Assembly: GCF_001425745.1 (NCBI RefSeq)
Contig: NZ_LMDF01000001.1
Location: forward strand, 103,151 to 167,150
Origin: Caulobacter sp. Root343
GTDB lineage: Bacteria; Pseudomonadota; Alphaproteobacteria; Caulobacterales; Caulobacteraceae
Direction: 5' to 3'
Length of the DNA: 64,000 nucleotides
How positions within the stretch are numbered: position 1 is the stretch's first letter; every line of letters begins with the position of its first letter. Below, in pieces: positions 1-10,100 of the stretch. The position numbers and the translations under genes were made by a program. The notes under the pieces are model-generated. The model saw only the letters and a program-made list of their open reading frames with translations, made no database searches and had not been told where the DNA came from.

Positions 1-2115
1 GGTCGGGAAGGCGGCGCTGGTGGTCGCCAGCGGCGCCGGGGGAGCCTTGACCTTGGTGATCTTGGTCTTGTTGAAGTTGCCGCTCAGCGTCCAGTCGATA
101 TGGCCGTAGTCGCCCAGGCTGACGGGATAGGCGACGACGAAGTCCAGGCCGCGGGTGCGGCTGTCCAGGCCGTTCGAGAAGATGTTGATGCCGGTGCTGG
201 TCACCGTGCTGTCCAGCACGTTGCCATTGGCGGCGATGGCGGCGTTGACGTTGCTGTTGACCACCACCCCGTTGCGGATGCCGAAGATCGAGCTGGAGCC
301 GAAGATCCGGTTCTTGAGGTTGATCTGGTAGATGTCGATCGTGGCCGTCATCTTCGGGATCGGGTGGGCCACGACGCCCAGGCTGTAGTTCTTCGACTTC
401 TCGGGCTTCAGCGTGTCGATGCCCAGCAGGCGGGCGGCGCTGGAGTTCGGGGCCAGCTGGACGAAGGCGCTGGTCGGCGAGACGTTGGTCGCCGAGTAGT
501 ACGACTCCGCCAGGGTCGGGGCGCGGAAGCCGGTCGAGACCGTGCCGCGGACCGCGAACATCTCGTTGAAGTCATAGCGACTGGTCAGCTTGGCGACCGT
601 GGTGTCGCCGAAGTCGCTGAACTTCTCGTAGCGGACGGCCGCGTCGATCTTCCACGCCTCGACCGGCGTGGCGGCGACGTCGCCGTACACGGCCCAGCTG
701 GTGCGGGCGTGGCCGCCGGCGTCGGTCTTCGAGAAGCCCGGATACGACTGCGAGCCTTCCTTGTAGGTCGAGGCCGCGTCGCCCTGGCCGATCCGGTAGG
801 TGTCGCGGCGCTGCTCGTAGCCGACGGCGACGTCCAGCGGGGCCGAGAAGCCGACGTCGAAGCCGCGACGCAGGTCGAGGTTGTTGGTCCACTGGGTGGT
901 GCGCCAGCTGCCGGCGTGGAACGAGGTCGGGGTGAAGCCCTTGGTCGTCAGGGTCGAGCTGTCGGCATAGAGGCTGGCGTTGGCCGAGTCCTCGACGCGG
1001 ACCTCGATATCGTCCTTGCCGTAGGTCGACGACAGGTCGAGATCCCAGCCGGCCAGCTTGCCCGACACGCCCAGGGTCATGGCGTAGTCGTCTTCGATGA
1101 TGCGCTCGCGCGGGCTGAAGCCCAGCGGGAAGGGCCGGTCGGCCGCGCCCTGCTTGCCCTGGATGCGGTTGTAGCGGCGGTAGTTCTCGTAGGCCGAGGC
1201 GTCCTTGTGGCCCAAGGTGCCGAACGAATAGACCTCGAAGTCCATCGGCAGCTCGATGCCGGCGTTATAGACCAGGTTGTTCAGGCGGTACTCGGCGTCG
1301 CCCGAGATCAGGTTCAGGTTCGGATAGCCGGGGATCTTGCTTTCGATGGCGTTGTTGGCGGCCGAATAGCTGGGGCTGGCCGGGTTGAAGATCCGCTGAT
1401 CGGGCAGGCCGCGGTTGCTGAAGCCGTGATATTTGCTCTCGACCGTGATGTTCAGATAGCTGTTTTCGGTCGGCGACATGCCGATATTGATCGAGCCGCC
1501 GGCCGTCTTGCCGCCGCCGTCGAAGTATTCGCCGCCGGTGGCCGAGATCGAGCCGCCCGAGCCGTTCTTCTTCAGGATGATGTTGACGACGCCGGCGATG
1601 GCGTCGGTGCCGTACTGGGCCGCGGCGCCGTCGGTCAGCACTTCGATGCGGCCGATGCCGGCCATCGGGATGAAGCCCAGGTCAGCCGCGGCGGCGCCTT
1701 GATAGACGCCCGAGAGCACGGCGAGGTTGCCCGTGGTGTGGCGGCGCTTGCCGTTGACCAGCACCAGGGCCTGGTTGGGCGAAAGGCCGCGCAGGCGGGC
1801 CGAAAGGGTCAGGTTGGCGGTGTCGCCGCCGAACGCCTGGGCGTTGAACGAGGGCACCAGGTTGGCGAGGCCGACGCGCAGGTCGACCGCGCCCGTGCGC
1901 TCCAGCGTGCTGGTGTCGACGACTTGGACGGGGGCGGGGCTGTCGATGACACGCAGGCCCGTCTGGCGCGTGCCGGTGACGATGACGGTATCGACTTCAG
2001 TCTGGTCGGGCGGCGTGGCCGCAGTGTCGGCGGCGAAGGCGGATGCAGAGTATCCGATAGTAATGGACAATGCCGAAATGCCCGCCAGCAGTGCGGGTTT
2101 GAAACGTCGAGTCAT
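1..2115 (-). CDS. TonB-dependent outer-membrane receptor (C-terminus beyond window)
   Basis: Read on the minus strand from an ATG at 2115, an open frame of 705 codons runs off the left edge without a stop. The first ~28 residues are a Sec signal peptide (MTRRFKPALLAGISAL..., cut near SAFA). A TonB-box-like stretch (VDTVIVTGTR) follows, then the plug domain with LRGLSPNQALVLVNGKRR and the conserved IEVLTDGAAAQYGTDAIAGV. The rest is beta-barrel with many aromatic and Asn-rich strands. The family carries out TonB/ExbBD-energised uptake of siderophores, cobalamin or carbohydrates across the outer membrane; the substrate cannot be told. The TATAAT-like -10 and palindrome upstream suggest a repressed promoter. 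The 3' end is missing only because the window stops. Confidence 0.93.
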   Translation of the reverse strand, partial: MTRRFKPALLAGISALSITIGYSASAFAADTAATPPDQTEVDTVIVTGTRQTGLRVIDSPAPVQVVDTSTLERTGAVDLRVGLANLVPSFNAQAFGGDTANLTLSARLRGLSPNQALVLVNGKRRHTTGNLAVLSGVYQGAAAADLGFIPMAGIGRIEVLTDGAAAQYGTDAIAGVVNIILKKNGSGGSISATGGEYFDGGGKTAGGSINIGMSPTENSYLNITVESKYHGFSNRGLPDQRIFNPASPSYSAANNAIESKIPGYPNLNLISGDAEYRLNNLVYNAGIELPMDFEVYSFGTLGHKDASAYENYRRYNRIQGKQGAADRPFPLGFSPRERIIEDDYAMTLGVSGKLAGWDLDLSSTYGKDDIEVRVEDSANASLYADSSTLTTKGFTPTSFHAGSWRTTQWTNNLDLRRGFDVGFSAPLDVAVGYEQRRDTYRIGQGDAASTYKEGSQSYPGFSKTDAGGHARTSWAVYGDVAATPVEAWKIDAAVRYEKFSDFGDTTVAKLTSRYDFNEMFAVRGTVSTGFRAPTLAESYYSATNVSPTSAFVQLAPNSSAARLLGIDTLKPEKSKNYSLGVVAHPIPKMTATIDIYQINLKNRIFGSSSIFGIRNGVVVNSNVNAAIAANGNVLDSTVTSTGINIFSNGLDSRTRGLDFVVAYPVSLGDYGHIDWTLSGNFNKTKITKVKAPPAPLATTSAAFPT

Positions 2116-2423
2116 TAATAACCCCCTCATTTTGTTTATTGACGCGTGGCGAATGCTCCATCCATGGCGTTTTTCTCCCGACGATTATATTTTTTGACGC
2201 ACGCACGAAAAATCTATCGGAAACTTTCCGATTTATTCATGGGGGAGAAGGTCTCGGCGTTCGGCAATGGCGGGGTGTCAGGAAACCGCCACAACCGCGC
2301 CGACGCCCGGCGGGCGCCGTTTTGCGCGGCGGCGGATATCGGATTTTAGGCAGATACACGCCAGCCGGGCGCTCGCGGAGGTCGCGTCGATCGCCTCATA
2401 GACGTCCTGGAGGACGGCTTGGC
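2116..2423 (-). promoter_or_regulatory. Promoter region of TonB receptor with 17-bp palindrome
   Basis: This 308-bp gap has no credible gene. On the minus strand it holds a perfect TATAAT hexamer (2184-2189) in a locally AT-rich stretch. Immediately upstream (2216-2232) is a perfect palindrome, ATCGGAAA-C-TTTCCGAT, placed where it would overlap or flank the -35. That is the layout of an operator controlling the receptor gene that starts at 2115. The part from about 2260 to 2423 shows nothing recognisable. Confidence 0.55.
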
Positions 2424-2774
2424 CTAGGCGACGAGGCGCATCGGTTCGGCCATTTCGTCGGTGTCTTCGGTCTCGAACAGCTCGAACGCTTCCTCCCAGG
2501 CGGCCATTCGGGAATCGCGCAGTTCGGCGTCGTCGGTGACCCGGACGATCTGGTCCTCGCGGTCGTTCCAGACCAGGCCGATATCGGTGACGCGCTCGAC
2601 GTCGCGGCCCAGCAGCAGGAACATGTCGGCCTTGGCGGCGCGCTCGTGGCTGATCCGGCGCAGGGTGCGTCCGCCGCCCAGGTCGCGATGGATGTCGGCG
2701 AAGTCCAGCACGGCCGAGATCATGGCCTGGTTGACGGGGGCGGCGGCCCAGGGGGAGCAGGCGAAGCGCGACAT
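2424..2774 (-). CDS. Conserved hypothetical acidic protein
   Basis: A 116-residue protein. The start is fixed at 2774 by a strong Shine-Dalgarno AAAGGAGG 6-7 nt upstream of the ATG; the much longer frame upstream is antisense to other genes. It has no signal peptide or membrane segment. It contains a mixed middle (HERAAKADMFLLLGRDVERV) and an acidic C-terminus rich in Glu/Asp (EEAFELFETEDTDEMAEP). I recognise no family. It is divergent from the WYL regulator at 2874 with a 99-bp shared promoter region, so it may be a target of that regulator (inference). Confidence 0.7.
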   Translation of the reverse strand: MSRFACSPWAAAPVNQAMISAVLDFADIHRDLGGGRTLRRISHERAAKADMFLLLGRDVERVTDIGLVWNDREDQIVRVTDDAELRDSRMAAWEEAFELFETEDTDEMAEPMRLVA

Positions 2775-2873
2775 CAAGGGCCTCCTTTGAAGGGTCTCCA
2801 GTCTCGACTTCCGCAGAATGTGCGGGCGTTGCGACAGAAACGGTCGTAAGGTGTCCGTCTGCTTGAGGAACGC

Positions 2874-3857
2874 ATGAGACACGAGAAAGCCACCCGCCTG
2901 CTGGACCTGGCCCGGATGCTGGCCGGATCCGCCGAAGGCCTGACCCTCGATGAGATGGCCCAAAACCTGGACGTCGGCCGCCGCACCGCCGAGCGGATGC
3001 GCGACGCCGTCTGGGCCGCCTTTCCCCAGATGGAGGCGATCGACGATCCGCCGACCAAGCGCTTCCGGATCCCGTCGGGGCTGGACGGCCTGTTTCAGAC
3101 CCCGACCGCCGAGGAGCTGGCCGCTCTGCGCACGGCCGCCGACTCCTATAAGGCGTCCGGAGCCGAGGCCCGCGCCGCCTCGCTGTACGCCTTGGAAGCC
3201 AAGCTGCTGTCGGCCCTGCGCGGCTCGGCCCGCCGGCGCGTCGCCCCCGACGTCGAGGCCCTGGTCCAGGCCGAGACCATCGCCGTCCACGCCGGCCCCC
3301 GGCCGTTCGAGGACCAGGCGCTGCTGGCCGCCATTCGCCAGGCGATCAAGGGGCTGTCGGCCCTGTCCTTCCGCTACGCGGGCGGCAGCACGCCGGGCCG
3401 GACGCGGGAGGTGACGCCGCTGGGCGTCCTGTTCGGCCGCAGCAACTATCTGGTGGCGCTTGAGGGCAAGGACGGCCGGCCGCGCTCCTGGCGCCTGGAC
3501 CGGATGAGCGACATCAAGGTGCTCGACAAGCCCGCCCCGCCGCCCGAGGACTTCTCGCTGCAGGCCTTCGCCGACGAGAGCTTCGGCATCTATCACGACG
3601 AGATCCAGGACGTGGTCCTGCGCATCAAGAAGGAGCGGGCCGACGACGCCCTGCGCTGGCGCTTCCACGCGACCCAGCAGGTGACCCAGGAGCCGGACGG
3701 CTCGGTGTTGGTCACCTTCCGCGCCGGCGGCATGCGCGAGCTGTCCTGGCACCTGTTCACCTGGGCCGACGCGGTCGAGATCGTCGCGCCGCCATCCCTC
3801 AAGGAGATGATGGTCGAGGAACTGCGCGTGGCTGGCCGCGCCCACGGGGCGTGGTAG
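2874..3857 (+). CDS. YafY-type HTH/WYL-domain transcriptional regulator
   Basis: A 327-residue protein with an N-terminal winged HTH (about residues 5-60, GLTLDEMAQNLDVGRRTAERM). The WYL ligand-binding domain follows (about 135-220; NYLVAL and the SWRLDRMSDIKVL segment typical of YafY proteins), then a WCX C-terminal region. Such regulators bind DNA and sense small ligands or nucleic acids; the effector is unknown here. The ATG is preceded by GAGGAA. It is followed after 9 bp by rlmJ on the same strand, so the two are probably co-transcribed. Confidence 0.88.
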   Translation: MRHEKATRLLDLARMLAGSAEGLTLDEMAQNLDVGRRTAERMRDAVWAAFPQMEAIDDPPTKRFRIPSGLDGLFQTPTAEELAALRTAADSYKASGAEARAASLYALEAKLLSALRGSARRRVAPDVEALVQAETIAVHAGPRPFEDQALLAAIRQAIKGLSALSFRYAGGSTPGRTREVTPLGVLFGRSNYLVALEGKDGRPRSWRLDRMSDIKVLDKPAPPPEDFSLQAFADESFGIYHDEIQDVVLRIKKERADDALRWRFHATQQVTQEPDGSVLVTFRAGGMRELSWHLFTWADAVEIVAPPSLKEMMVEELRVAGRAHGAW

Positions 3858-3866
3858 GGACGCGGG

Positions 3867-4688
3867 ATGAATTACCGCCACGCCTTTCACGCCGGCAACT
3901 TCGCCGACCTCCACAAGCACGCGATCCTGCTGGCCATGCTGTCGGCTCTGCAGGGCGAGAGCGACGCCTTGTCGGTGATCGACACCCATGCGGGGGCGGG
4001 CGGCTATGACCTGTCGGGCGAGATGGCCCGCCGCTCGGGCGAGGCCCAGGCGGGGATCTTCCGGCTGAAGGCGGCGAGCGACGCTCCGCCGGTGTTCGGT
4101 CCGCTGCTGAAGGCGGTGGCCCACATGAACGGCGGAAAGGAAGGCGACCTCTATCCCGGCTCGCCGCTGCTGCTGGCGAGGGCCCTGCGCAAGACCGACC
4201 GCTACGTCGGCTGCGAGCTGCGGCCCGACGACGCCCGGCTGCTGCGCGAGACCCTTGCCCCCTATGCCAGCGCGCAGGCTCTGGAGGCCGACGGCTTCGT
4301 CACGGCCGTGCAGCAGGCCGGGCGCGGCGGTCGGCCCTTCGTGGCCATCGATCCGCCGTTCGAGCGACCCGACGACTATGCCCGCATCGTCGAGACCACC
4401 CGCGCCGTGCTGGCTCGCGCCAAGGACGCCGCCCTGGCCGTTTGGCTGCCGATCAAGGATCTCGAGACTTTCGACGCCTTCCTGCGCGCGATGGAAACCG
4501 TCACGAACGATCTGCTAGTCGCCGAGCTCCGCCTCCGCCCCCTGACGGATCCCATGAAGATGAACGGCTGCGCGATGGTGATGATCGGCGCGCCGGCGGC
4601 CGTCGACGGCGCGGCGGCGCAAGCTGGCGACTGGATCGCGGCGCGACTGGGCGAGACCGGTGGCCGCTCGCGCGTCTGGCGGACCTGA
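3867..4688 (+). CDS. rlmJ: 23S rRNA (adenine(2030)-N6)-methyltransferase RlmJ
   Basis: A 273-residue protein starting with the hallmark MNYRHAFHAGNFADLHKH of RlmJ (YhiR). It also shows DTHAGAGGYDLSG (SAM-binding motif I) and IDPPFE, the catalytic DPP(Y/F) motif of N6-adenine methyltransferases, near residue 157. Family role: SAM-dependent m6A modification of A2030 in 23S rRNA on naked rRNA in the cytoplasm. Length agrees with E. coli RlmJ (280). It lies directly downstream of the WYL regulator and upstream of chrA. Confidence 0.93.
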   Translation: MNYRHAFHAGNFADLHKHAILLAMLSALQGESDALSVIDTHAGAGGYDLSGEMARRSGEAQAGIFRLKAASDAPPVFGPLLKAVAHMNGGKEGDLYPGSPLLLARALRKTDRYVGCELRPDDARLLRETLAPYASAQALEADGFVTAVQQAGRGGRPFVAIDPPFERPDDYARIVETTRAVLARAKDAALAVWLPIKDLETFDAFLRAMETVTNDLLVAELRLRPLTDPMKMNGCAMVMIGAPAAVDGAAAQAGDWIAARLGETGGRSRVWRT

Positions 4689-4689
4689 C

Positions 4690-5973
4690 TTGACGCGAAA
4701 GCTTCCCACTTTCGCCGAGGCCCTGCCGGTCTGGCTGAAGATCGGCCTGCTGGGCTTTGGCGGACCGGCCGGGCAGATCGCCCTGCTGCATCGGGAAGTG
4801 GTCGAGACCCGCGACTGGGTCGATGACGACGAGTTCACCCGCGCGCTCAGCTTCTGCATGTTGCTGCCCGGTCCCGAGGCGCAGCAACTGGCCACCTGGC
4901 TGGGCTGGCGGCTGCACGGGATCCGGGGCGGGCTGGCGGCGGGTCTGCTGTTCGTGCTGCCCGGCCTCGCGGTCATGCTGGCCCTGTCGGCGCTGTACGT
5001 CGTCCATGGCCGCTCGGACTGGGCCGCGCCAGTGCTGCTGGGCCTGAAGGCGGCGGTGGTGGCCCTGGTGCTGCAGGCCCTGCTGAAGATCGGCCAGCGG
5101 GCGATCAAGGATCGTATGGCCGCTATTGTCTGCGGCGCGGCCTTCGCCTTGCTGGCCTTCACCACCGTGCCGTTCCCTCTGGTCGTGCTGGGCGCGGGCG
5201 TGCTGGGCTGGGCGACGACCAAGGGCGGGGAGGGCGTTTCCGGCGTCGAGCCCGCGCCGCTGAAGGGGCAGGGCAGGACCGCCCTGGCGTGCCTGGCCCT
5301 GTGGCTGGCCCCGATCGCCCTGGCCTGGATCGTCGCGCCGGGCTCTACCCTGGCCTGGATGGGTCTGTCGTTCGGCGGGTTGGCGGCGATCAGCTTCGGC
5401 GGCGCCTATGCGGCCCTGGCCTATATCGGTCAGGCGGCCTCGGCGCTGGGCTGGCTGTCGGCGACCCAGATGCTGGACGGCCTGGGCCTGGCCGAGACCA
5501 CGCCGGGGCCGCTGATCCTGGTCTTCGTCTTCGTCGGCTTCGTCGGCGCCTTCCAGACCGCCGCGCCGGAATGGGCCTGGGCGCTGGGCCTGCTGGGCGG
5601 GCTGATGGCGGCCTGGACCACCTTCGCGCCGTCGTTCCTGTGGATCTTCGCCGGCGGGCCGCTGTTCGAGCGTTGGGGCCGGCGGCCGCGCCCGTCGCGG
5701 GCCCTGGCCCTGATCTCGGCGGCCTCGGTGGGCGTGATCGGCCAGCTGGCCCTGTGGTTCGCCATCCACCTACTGTTCCGCAGCGGCCAGACGATGGAGG
5801 TCGCCGGCCTAGTGCGGGTCATGCTGCCGGACGTCGCCACCCTGGACTATGGCGCGTTGGGCCTGACGGTTCTGGCCCTGATGCTCGTCTTCGCCACCCG
5901 CCTGCCGATGCTGGCCATGATCGCGGTCCTGGTGGGCGCCGGCCTGCTTTTGAAGGCGTTCGGACTGAGTTGA
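4690..5973 (+). CDS. chrA: Chromate transporter, two-domain ChrA
   Basis: About 427 residues with two tandem CHR domains. The first opens with LKIGLLGFGGPAGQ and HREVVE; the second carries LSFGGLAAISFGGAYAAL and the ETTPGPLILVF motif. About ten hydrophobic segments are visible. The family exports chromate, probably in exchange for or along with sulfate-type anions. Two starts are possible: the TTG at 4690 just after the rlmJ stop (chosen), or an upstream GTG at 4660 that would overlap rlmJ by 29 bp; neither has a strong ribosome site. No chrB regulator is adjacent, so whether it confers chromate resistance is unclear. Confidence 0.9.
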   Translation: MTRKLPTFAEALPVWLKIGLLGFGGPAGQIALLHREVVETRDWVDDDEFTRALSFCMLLPGPEAQQLATWLGWRLHGIRGGLAAGLLFVLPGLAVMLALSALYVVHGRSDWAAPVLLGLKAAVVALVLQALLKIGQRAIKDRMAAIVCGAAFALLAFTTVPFPLVVLGAGVLGWATTKGGEGVSGVEPAPLKGQGRTALACLALWLAPIALAWIVAPGSTLAWMGLSFGGLAAISFGGAYAALAYIGQAASALGWLSATQMLDGLGLAETTPGPLILVFVFVGFVGAFQTAAPEWAWALGLLGGLMAAWTTFAPSFLWIFAGGPLFERWGRRPRPSRALALISAASVGVIGQLALWFAIHLLFRSGQTMEVAGLVRVMLPDVATLDYGALGLTVLALMLVFATRLPMLAMIAVLVGAGLLLKAFGLS

Positions 5974-6063
5974 TCGAAGTCGGCACTTTTGCGCTTGCGA
6001 ACGCGTTTTCCGTGTTATGCTGCGCTGCAATAAATCGCGGTTGTCAGCCCAACGGAGCGCGCC

Positions 6064-6822
6064 ATGGTTTCGATCTTCTCCTTCCTGCCCGAGTACAAGA
6101 CCGACGAGGCCGAGGCGCGGGCCGCGCCGCACCTGGCGATCGGCGCGGCTTCGCCGCTGTGGCTGATGTTCGGCGGCGCGGCCGCCGCCGGGGCCACCTA
6201 TTGGTGGTGGGCTTCGCGCTGGCGTGAGGCCGTAAACCTCGAAGCCTTGATGGCCCTGACGCCGGAGCCGGTCGCGCCGCCCGTCGAGGCCGTGGCCGAG
6301 CTTGAGGCCGCGCCGCCCTTGACCGAAGCGCTCGTCGAGCCGGCCGTCGGCGCCGTCGCCCTGGCCGTCCAGACCACCGAGACGGTGCTGGACGCCGCCC
6401 AGGAGATCGTCGAGGCCGCGGCCGAGCCGCTGGTCGGGACCGCCGCCGCCAACGAGGATGTCGCCGAAGCGGTGGTCGAACCCATCGTCGAGGCCGAGCC
6501 GGTAGTCGCCGTGGCGGCCGAAGCCGTCGCCGAGGCGCCCGTCCAACTCGCCGAGACGGCCGCTCCGGTGGTGGAAACCGCCGCCGCGACGGTCGAAGCC
6601 AACATCCAAACCGCAGGCGACGACCTGACCCGCCTGGTCGGGGTCGGGCCGAAGCTGGCCGCCTCGCTGGCCGAGCTGGGCGTGACGACCTTCAGCCAGA
6701 TCGCCGCCTGGACGCCGGACGAGCTGGCCTCCTACGACCAGCTGCTGAACCTGAAGGGCCGCGCCGAGCGCGACGCCTGGATCGCCCAGGCCAAGCGCTT
6801 CGCCGCGCCTGACGAAGCCTGA
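6064..6822 (+). CDS. Membrane-anchored Ala/Val/Glu-rich protein with C-terminal helix-hairpin-helix-like domain
   Basis: 252 residues. A short N-terminal cytoplasmic-like part precedes one membrane segment near residues 34-58 (WLMFGGAAAAGATYWWW). A low-complexity Ala/Val/Glu/Pro stretch follows (about 65-180, repeated AVEP/AEAV units). A compact C-terminal domain (about 183-250) contains LTRLVGVGPKLAASLAELGV, FSQIAAWTPDEL and LKGRAERDAWIAQAK. That domain resembles the helix-hairpin-helix-like region fused to ribosomal L21 or NADH dehydrogenase E in alphaproteobacteria. I know no function. The gene stands alone between chrA and a terminator; TTGCGA and TATGCT upstream (about 5994-6025) could be its promoter. 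Confidence 0.78.
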   Translation: MVSIFSFLPEYKTDEAEARAAPHLAIGAASPLWLMFGGAAAAGATYWWWASRWREAVNLEALMALTPEPVAPPVEAVAELEAAPPLTEALVEPAVGAVALAVQTTETVLDAAQEIVEAAAEPLVGTAAANEDVAEAVVEPIVEAEPVVAVAAEAVAEAPVQLAETAAPVVETAAATVEANIQTAGDDLTRLVGVGPKLAASLAELGVTTFSQIAAWTPDELASYDQLLNLKGRAERDAWIAQAKRFAAPDEA

Positions 6823-6843
6823 TCCTCCCCTCCGGGAATCAGA

Positions 6844-6876
6844 GAGGCCGCCGAGGAGTCTCGGCGGCCTTTTTCT
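6844..6876 (+). terminator. Rho-independent terminator
   Basis: GAGGCCGCCGA and its complement TCGGCGGCCT form a strong GC stem with a short loop, followed by a run of T (ttttctt). It ends the gene at 6064-6822. Confidence 0.85.
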
Positions 6877-7150
6877 TTGGGCGATACCTGAGCCACATCG
6901 CGAAATGTGGCGACCGAGTTCGCTTTCCCTGCGCGTAAACGGTTAAAAAGACTTCGCAATATGGCTTTCGAAGCACGAACTGCGTGCCGTCTGCCACAGT
7001 TCGCCTGAAATGCGACAATTCGCTGACGGTAAGATTGCAGTCCCGTCGCGAAGCAGATTGGGTGGCCGCAGCGGTAAATCGTCGCGCGCCAGCGGGGGCT
7101 TGGCGGGGGGGCGTGCCGCGGTGTCCGTAATCCAAGGCGAAAATCCTCCA
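6877..7150 (+). promoter_or_regulatory. Upstream region of second TonB receptor
   Basis: A non-coding gap of about 270 bp. It contains a perfect 6-bp inverted repeat CCACAT-N6-ATGTGG at 6893-6910 and an A/T-richer stretch around 6938-6962 (ggttaaaaag...cgcaatatgg) that could hold the promoter. I could not assign -35/-10 boxes with confidence. No small gene was found here; an in-frame extension to 7010 lacks a signal peptide and is rejected. Confidence 0.4.
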
Positions 7151-10100
7151 ATGCTCATTCATCGCAGACATCTTCTGGCCTCGACCATCATCGCGGGGCT
7201 GGCGGCAGGCGTGGCGCTCCCGGCCCTGGCCCAGACGGCCGCTCCGCCGCCGACCGCCCAAGACACCGCCAAGCCCTCGGACAATGCCGAGGTCGAGGCC
7301 GTCGTCGTTACGGGCTCGCGCATCAAGCGCAGCGCGTTCAACAGCCCCGACCCGATCCAAGTCATCTCGGCCGAGCAAGGCCAACTGCGCGGCATCGCCA
7401 GCGCCACGGGCCTTCTGCAGTCGTCGACGATCGCCTCGGGCTCGCCCCAGGTGACGTCCGCGATCTCCAGCGCCTTCGTCACGGACGGCGGTCCCGGCTC
7501 GGAAACCGTGTCGCTGCGCGGCCTAGGCCCGAACCGCACCCTGGTGCTGCTGAACGGCCGCCGGGCTGGTCCGGCCGGCACCCGCGGCGGCGTCTCGGCC
7601 TTCGACCTGAACGTCCTGCCGCTGTCGGTGATCGACCACGTCGACATCCTCAAGGACGGCGCGTCTTCGATCTACGGCTCCGACGCCGTGGCCGGCGTGG
7701 TCAACATCATCACCAAGCGCGACACCGACGGCATCGACGCCGAGATGTTCTACAGCCAGCCGCAGAAGCACGGCGGCGAGCAGTACTCGGCCAGCGCCAG
7801 CTGGGCCAAGACCTTCGACCGCGGCTTCCTCAGCATCTCGTACGAGTACTTCAAGAAGGCCGAGCAGACGAACGGCCAGCGGCCCTACACCAACTGCGGC
7901 CGCTCCTACATCACGGACTCCAACGGCAAGCGAAAGGACTCGATCGATCCGCGCACCGGCCAGATCCAGTGCCGTGACCTGCTGTACGATCAGATCTGGC
8001 TCTACGACTTCAACTTCTCCGGCTTGGACGGCAAGTTGCAGTACGATTACACCGGCAAGATCAAGGGCCTGATCCCGCAGGTTCCGCCTGGCGGCGGCTA
8101 TCCGGGCATGCCGGCCGGCTTCTACACCGTCGGCTACAGCACCGACCCGCAGGCCCCCGACAACGGCGTGCTGGACTACACCAGCCCGTTCTACCTAGCC
8201 TCTTCCCTGACGCCGCGCACCGAGCGCAACACCGTGTTCGCCCAGGGCGCCTTCAAGATCACCGACAGCGTCGAGGCGTATGGCGAGGTCCTACTGAACC
8301 GCCGGGCGACCAAGACCAACGGCTATCGCCAGTTCTGGAGCTACCAGTACACCGGCGACTACGATCCGTTCTCCGCCGGCTTCACGGGAGACTACATCCT
8401 GTCGCCGACCCCGGTGACCAACCGTTACCGCTCGGGCCAGCGCGTCGATTATCAGCGCTACCTCGGCGGGCTTCGCGGCGACTTCGGCAAGATCGATTTC
8501 CTGAAGAGCTGGGACTGGGACATCTTCACCCAGTACAGCCACAGCAAGGGCCTCTATTCGCACGACGTGCTCCTGCAGGACGCCGTCGACAGCGCCGATG
8601 GACGACGAGACGGCGATCCCAGCGACCCGAGCAGCTGGGCGACCGGGCTTGGCGCTCGCGGCAATTCGATCATCCGTCCGACCGCCTCCTGCGTCGGCTA
8701 CGTCACGCCGATCAGCAAGCGGCCCTGCGTCGACGTCTCGTGGGTCACGCCGGACTTCCTGGCCGGCAAGTACACGCCGCAGGAAGAAGCCTTCCTGTTC
8801 GACACCGAGACCGGCAAGACGGTCTACAAGCAGCTGATCATCGAGGGCTCGGTCTCGGGCAACCTGTTCTCGCTGCCGGCGGGCAAGGTTGGCCTCGCCG
8901 TGGGCTTCCACTACCGCAAGGACTCGATCAACGACGTCCCGGGCCCGATCACCCTGGCCGGCAACATCTGGGGCGACTCGGCCTCGGGGGTCACCAAGGG
9001 CGACGACCTGGCGCGTGAAGTGTTCGGCGAACTCAGCATCCCGATCTTCAAGGACATGTTCCTGGCCAAGAACGTCGAGCTGTCGCTGTCGGGCCGCCAC
9101 ACCAAGGTCAATTCCTACGGTGAGGACGACACCTACAAGATCGGCCTGAACTGGCAGATCGTCCCGTCGCTGCGTCTTCGGGCCACCCGTGGCACCTCGT
9201 TCCGCGCGCCGGCCTTGTTCGAGCTGTACAAGAACGCTGAGACGTCCTTCGCCAACCAACGCACGATCGATCCCTGCGTTCGCTGGGGTCAGAACCTGAC
9301 GCAGGGCAACATCACCCAGCGCGTCGCCGACAATTGCCGGGCGGACGGCGTGCCGGACAACTATACGGGCTCGGGCGCCCAGGCGACCGTGACCTCGTCG
9401 GGCGGCAAGGGTACGCTCGAGGCCGAAACCTCGCTGGCCAAGACCTATGGCGTGATCTGGACGCCGAAATTCGCCGACCTGCAGGTCGCGGTCGACTACT
9501 TCGACATCGACGTGAAGAACGAAGTGACGCAACTGGGCGCGCAGACGATCGTCAACCAGTGCTACAAGTCGTTGAGTTTCCCTAAGGACCGGCTCTGCGG
9601 CCTGTTCACCCGGAACGCCGGTTCGCACCTGATCACGACGGTCACCAACAACTACATCAACATCGCCGAGCAGATTAACCGCGGCATTGACCTGACCGTC
9701 CAGTACGGCGTCGACCTGCCGTGGGACATCCGCATGACGACCGAGCTGCAGTCGACCTGGCAGCTGAAGGACACCGAGGCCAAGTTCGCCGACAACGTCG
9801 TCGACCTGAACGGCTTCGTCGGTGATCCCGACTGGAGCGGCCAGCTGAACCTGAGCTTCCGGAAGGGCGACTGGACCGGTTTCTGGGGCGTCGACATGGT
9901 CGGCAAGGCCTCGGACGCCGAGACCGAGGTGGACACGAACCCGACGGGGACCTTGTTCTACAAGATCCACACCGAGTTCACGGCGTACCACAACGTCTCG
10001 CTGCGCAAGCAGTTCGAGGGCTGGTCGATTACCGGCGGCGTCTCGAACCTGTTCGACGAGCAGCCGCCGGCCGTGACCCTCGCTCAAGGCAAGTACAACA

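Noticed and set aside
100..2118. 672-aa plus-strand open frame
   Set aside because: Antisense to the TonB receptor; Val/Gly/Arg-rich composition typical of a GC-rich shadow frame, with no domain motifs.
2775..4124. N-terminal extension of the small minus-strand gene at 2424-2774
   Set aside because: Antisense to the WYL regulator and rlmJ; the strong ribosome site places the true start at 2774.
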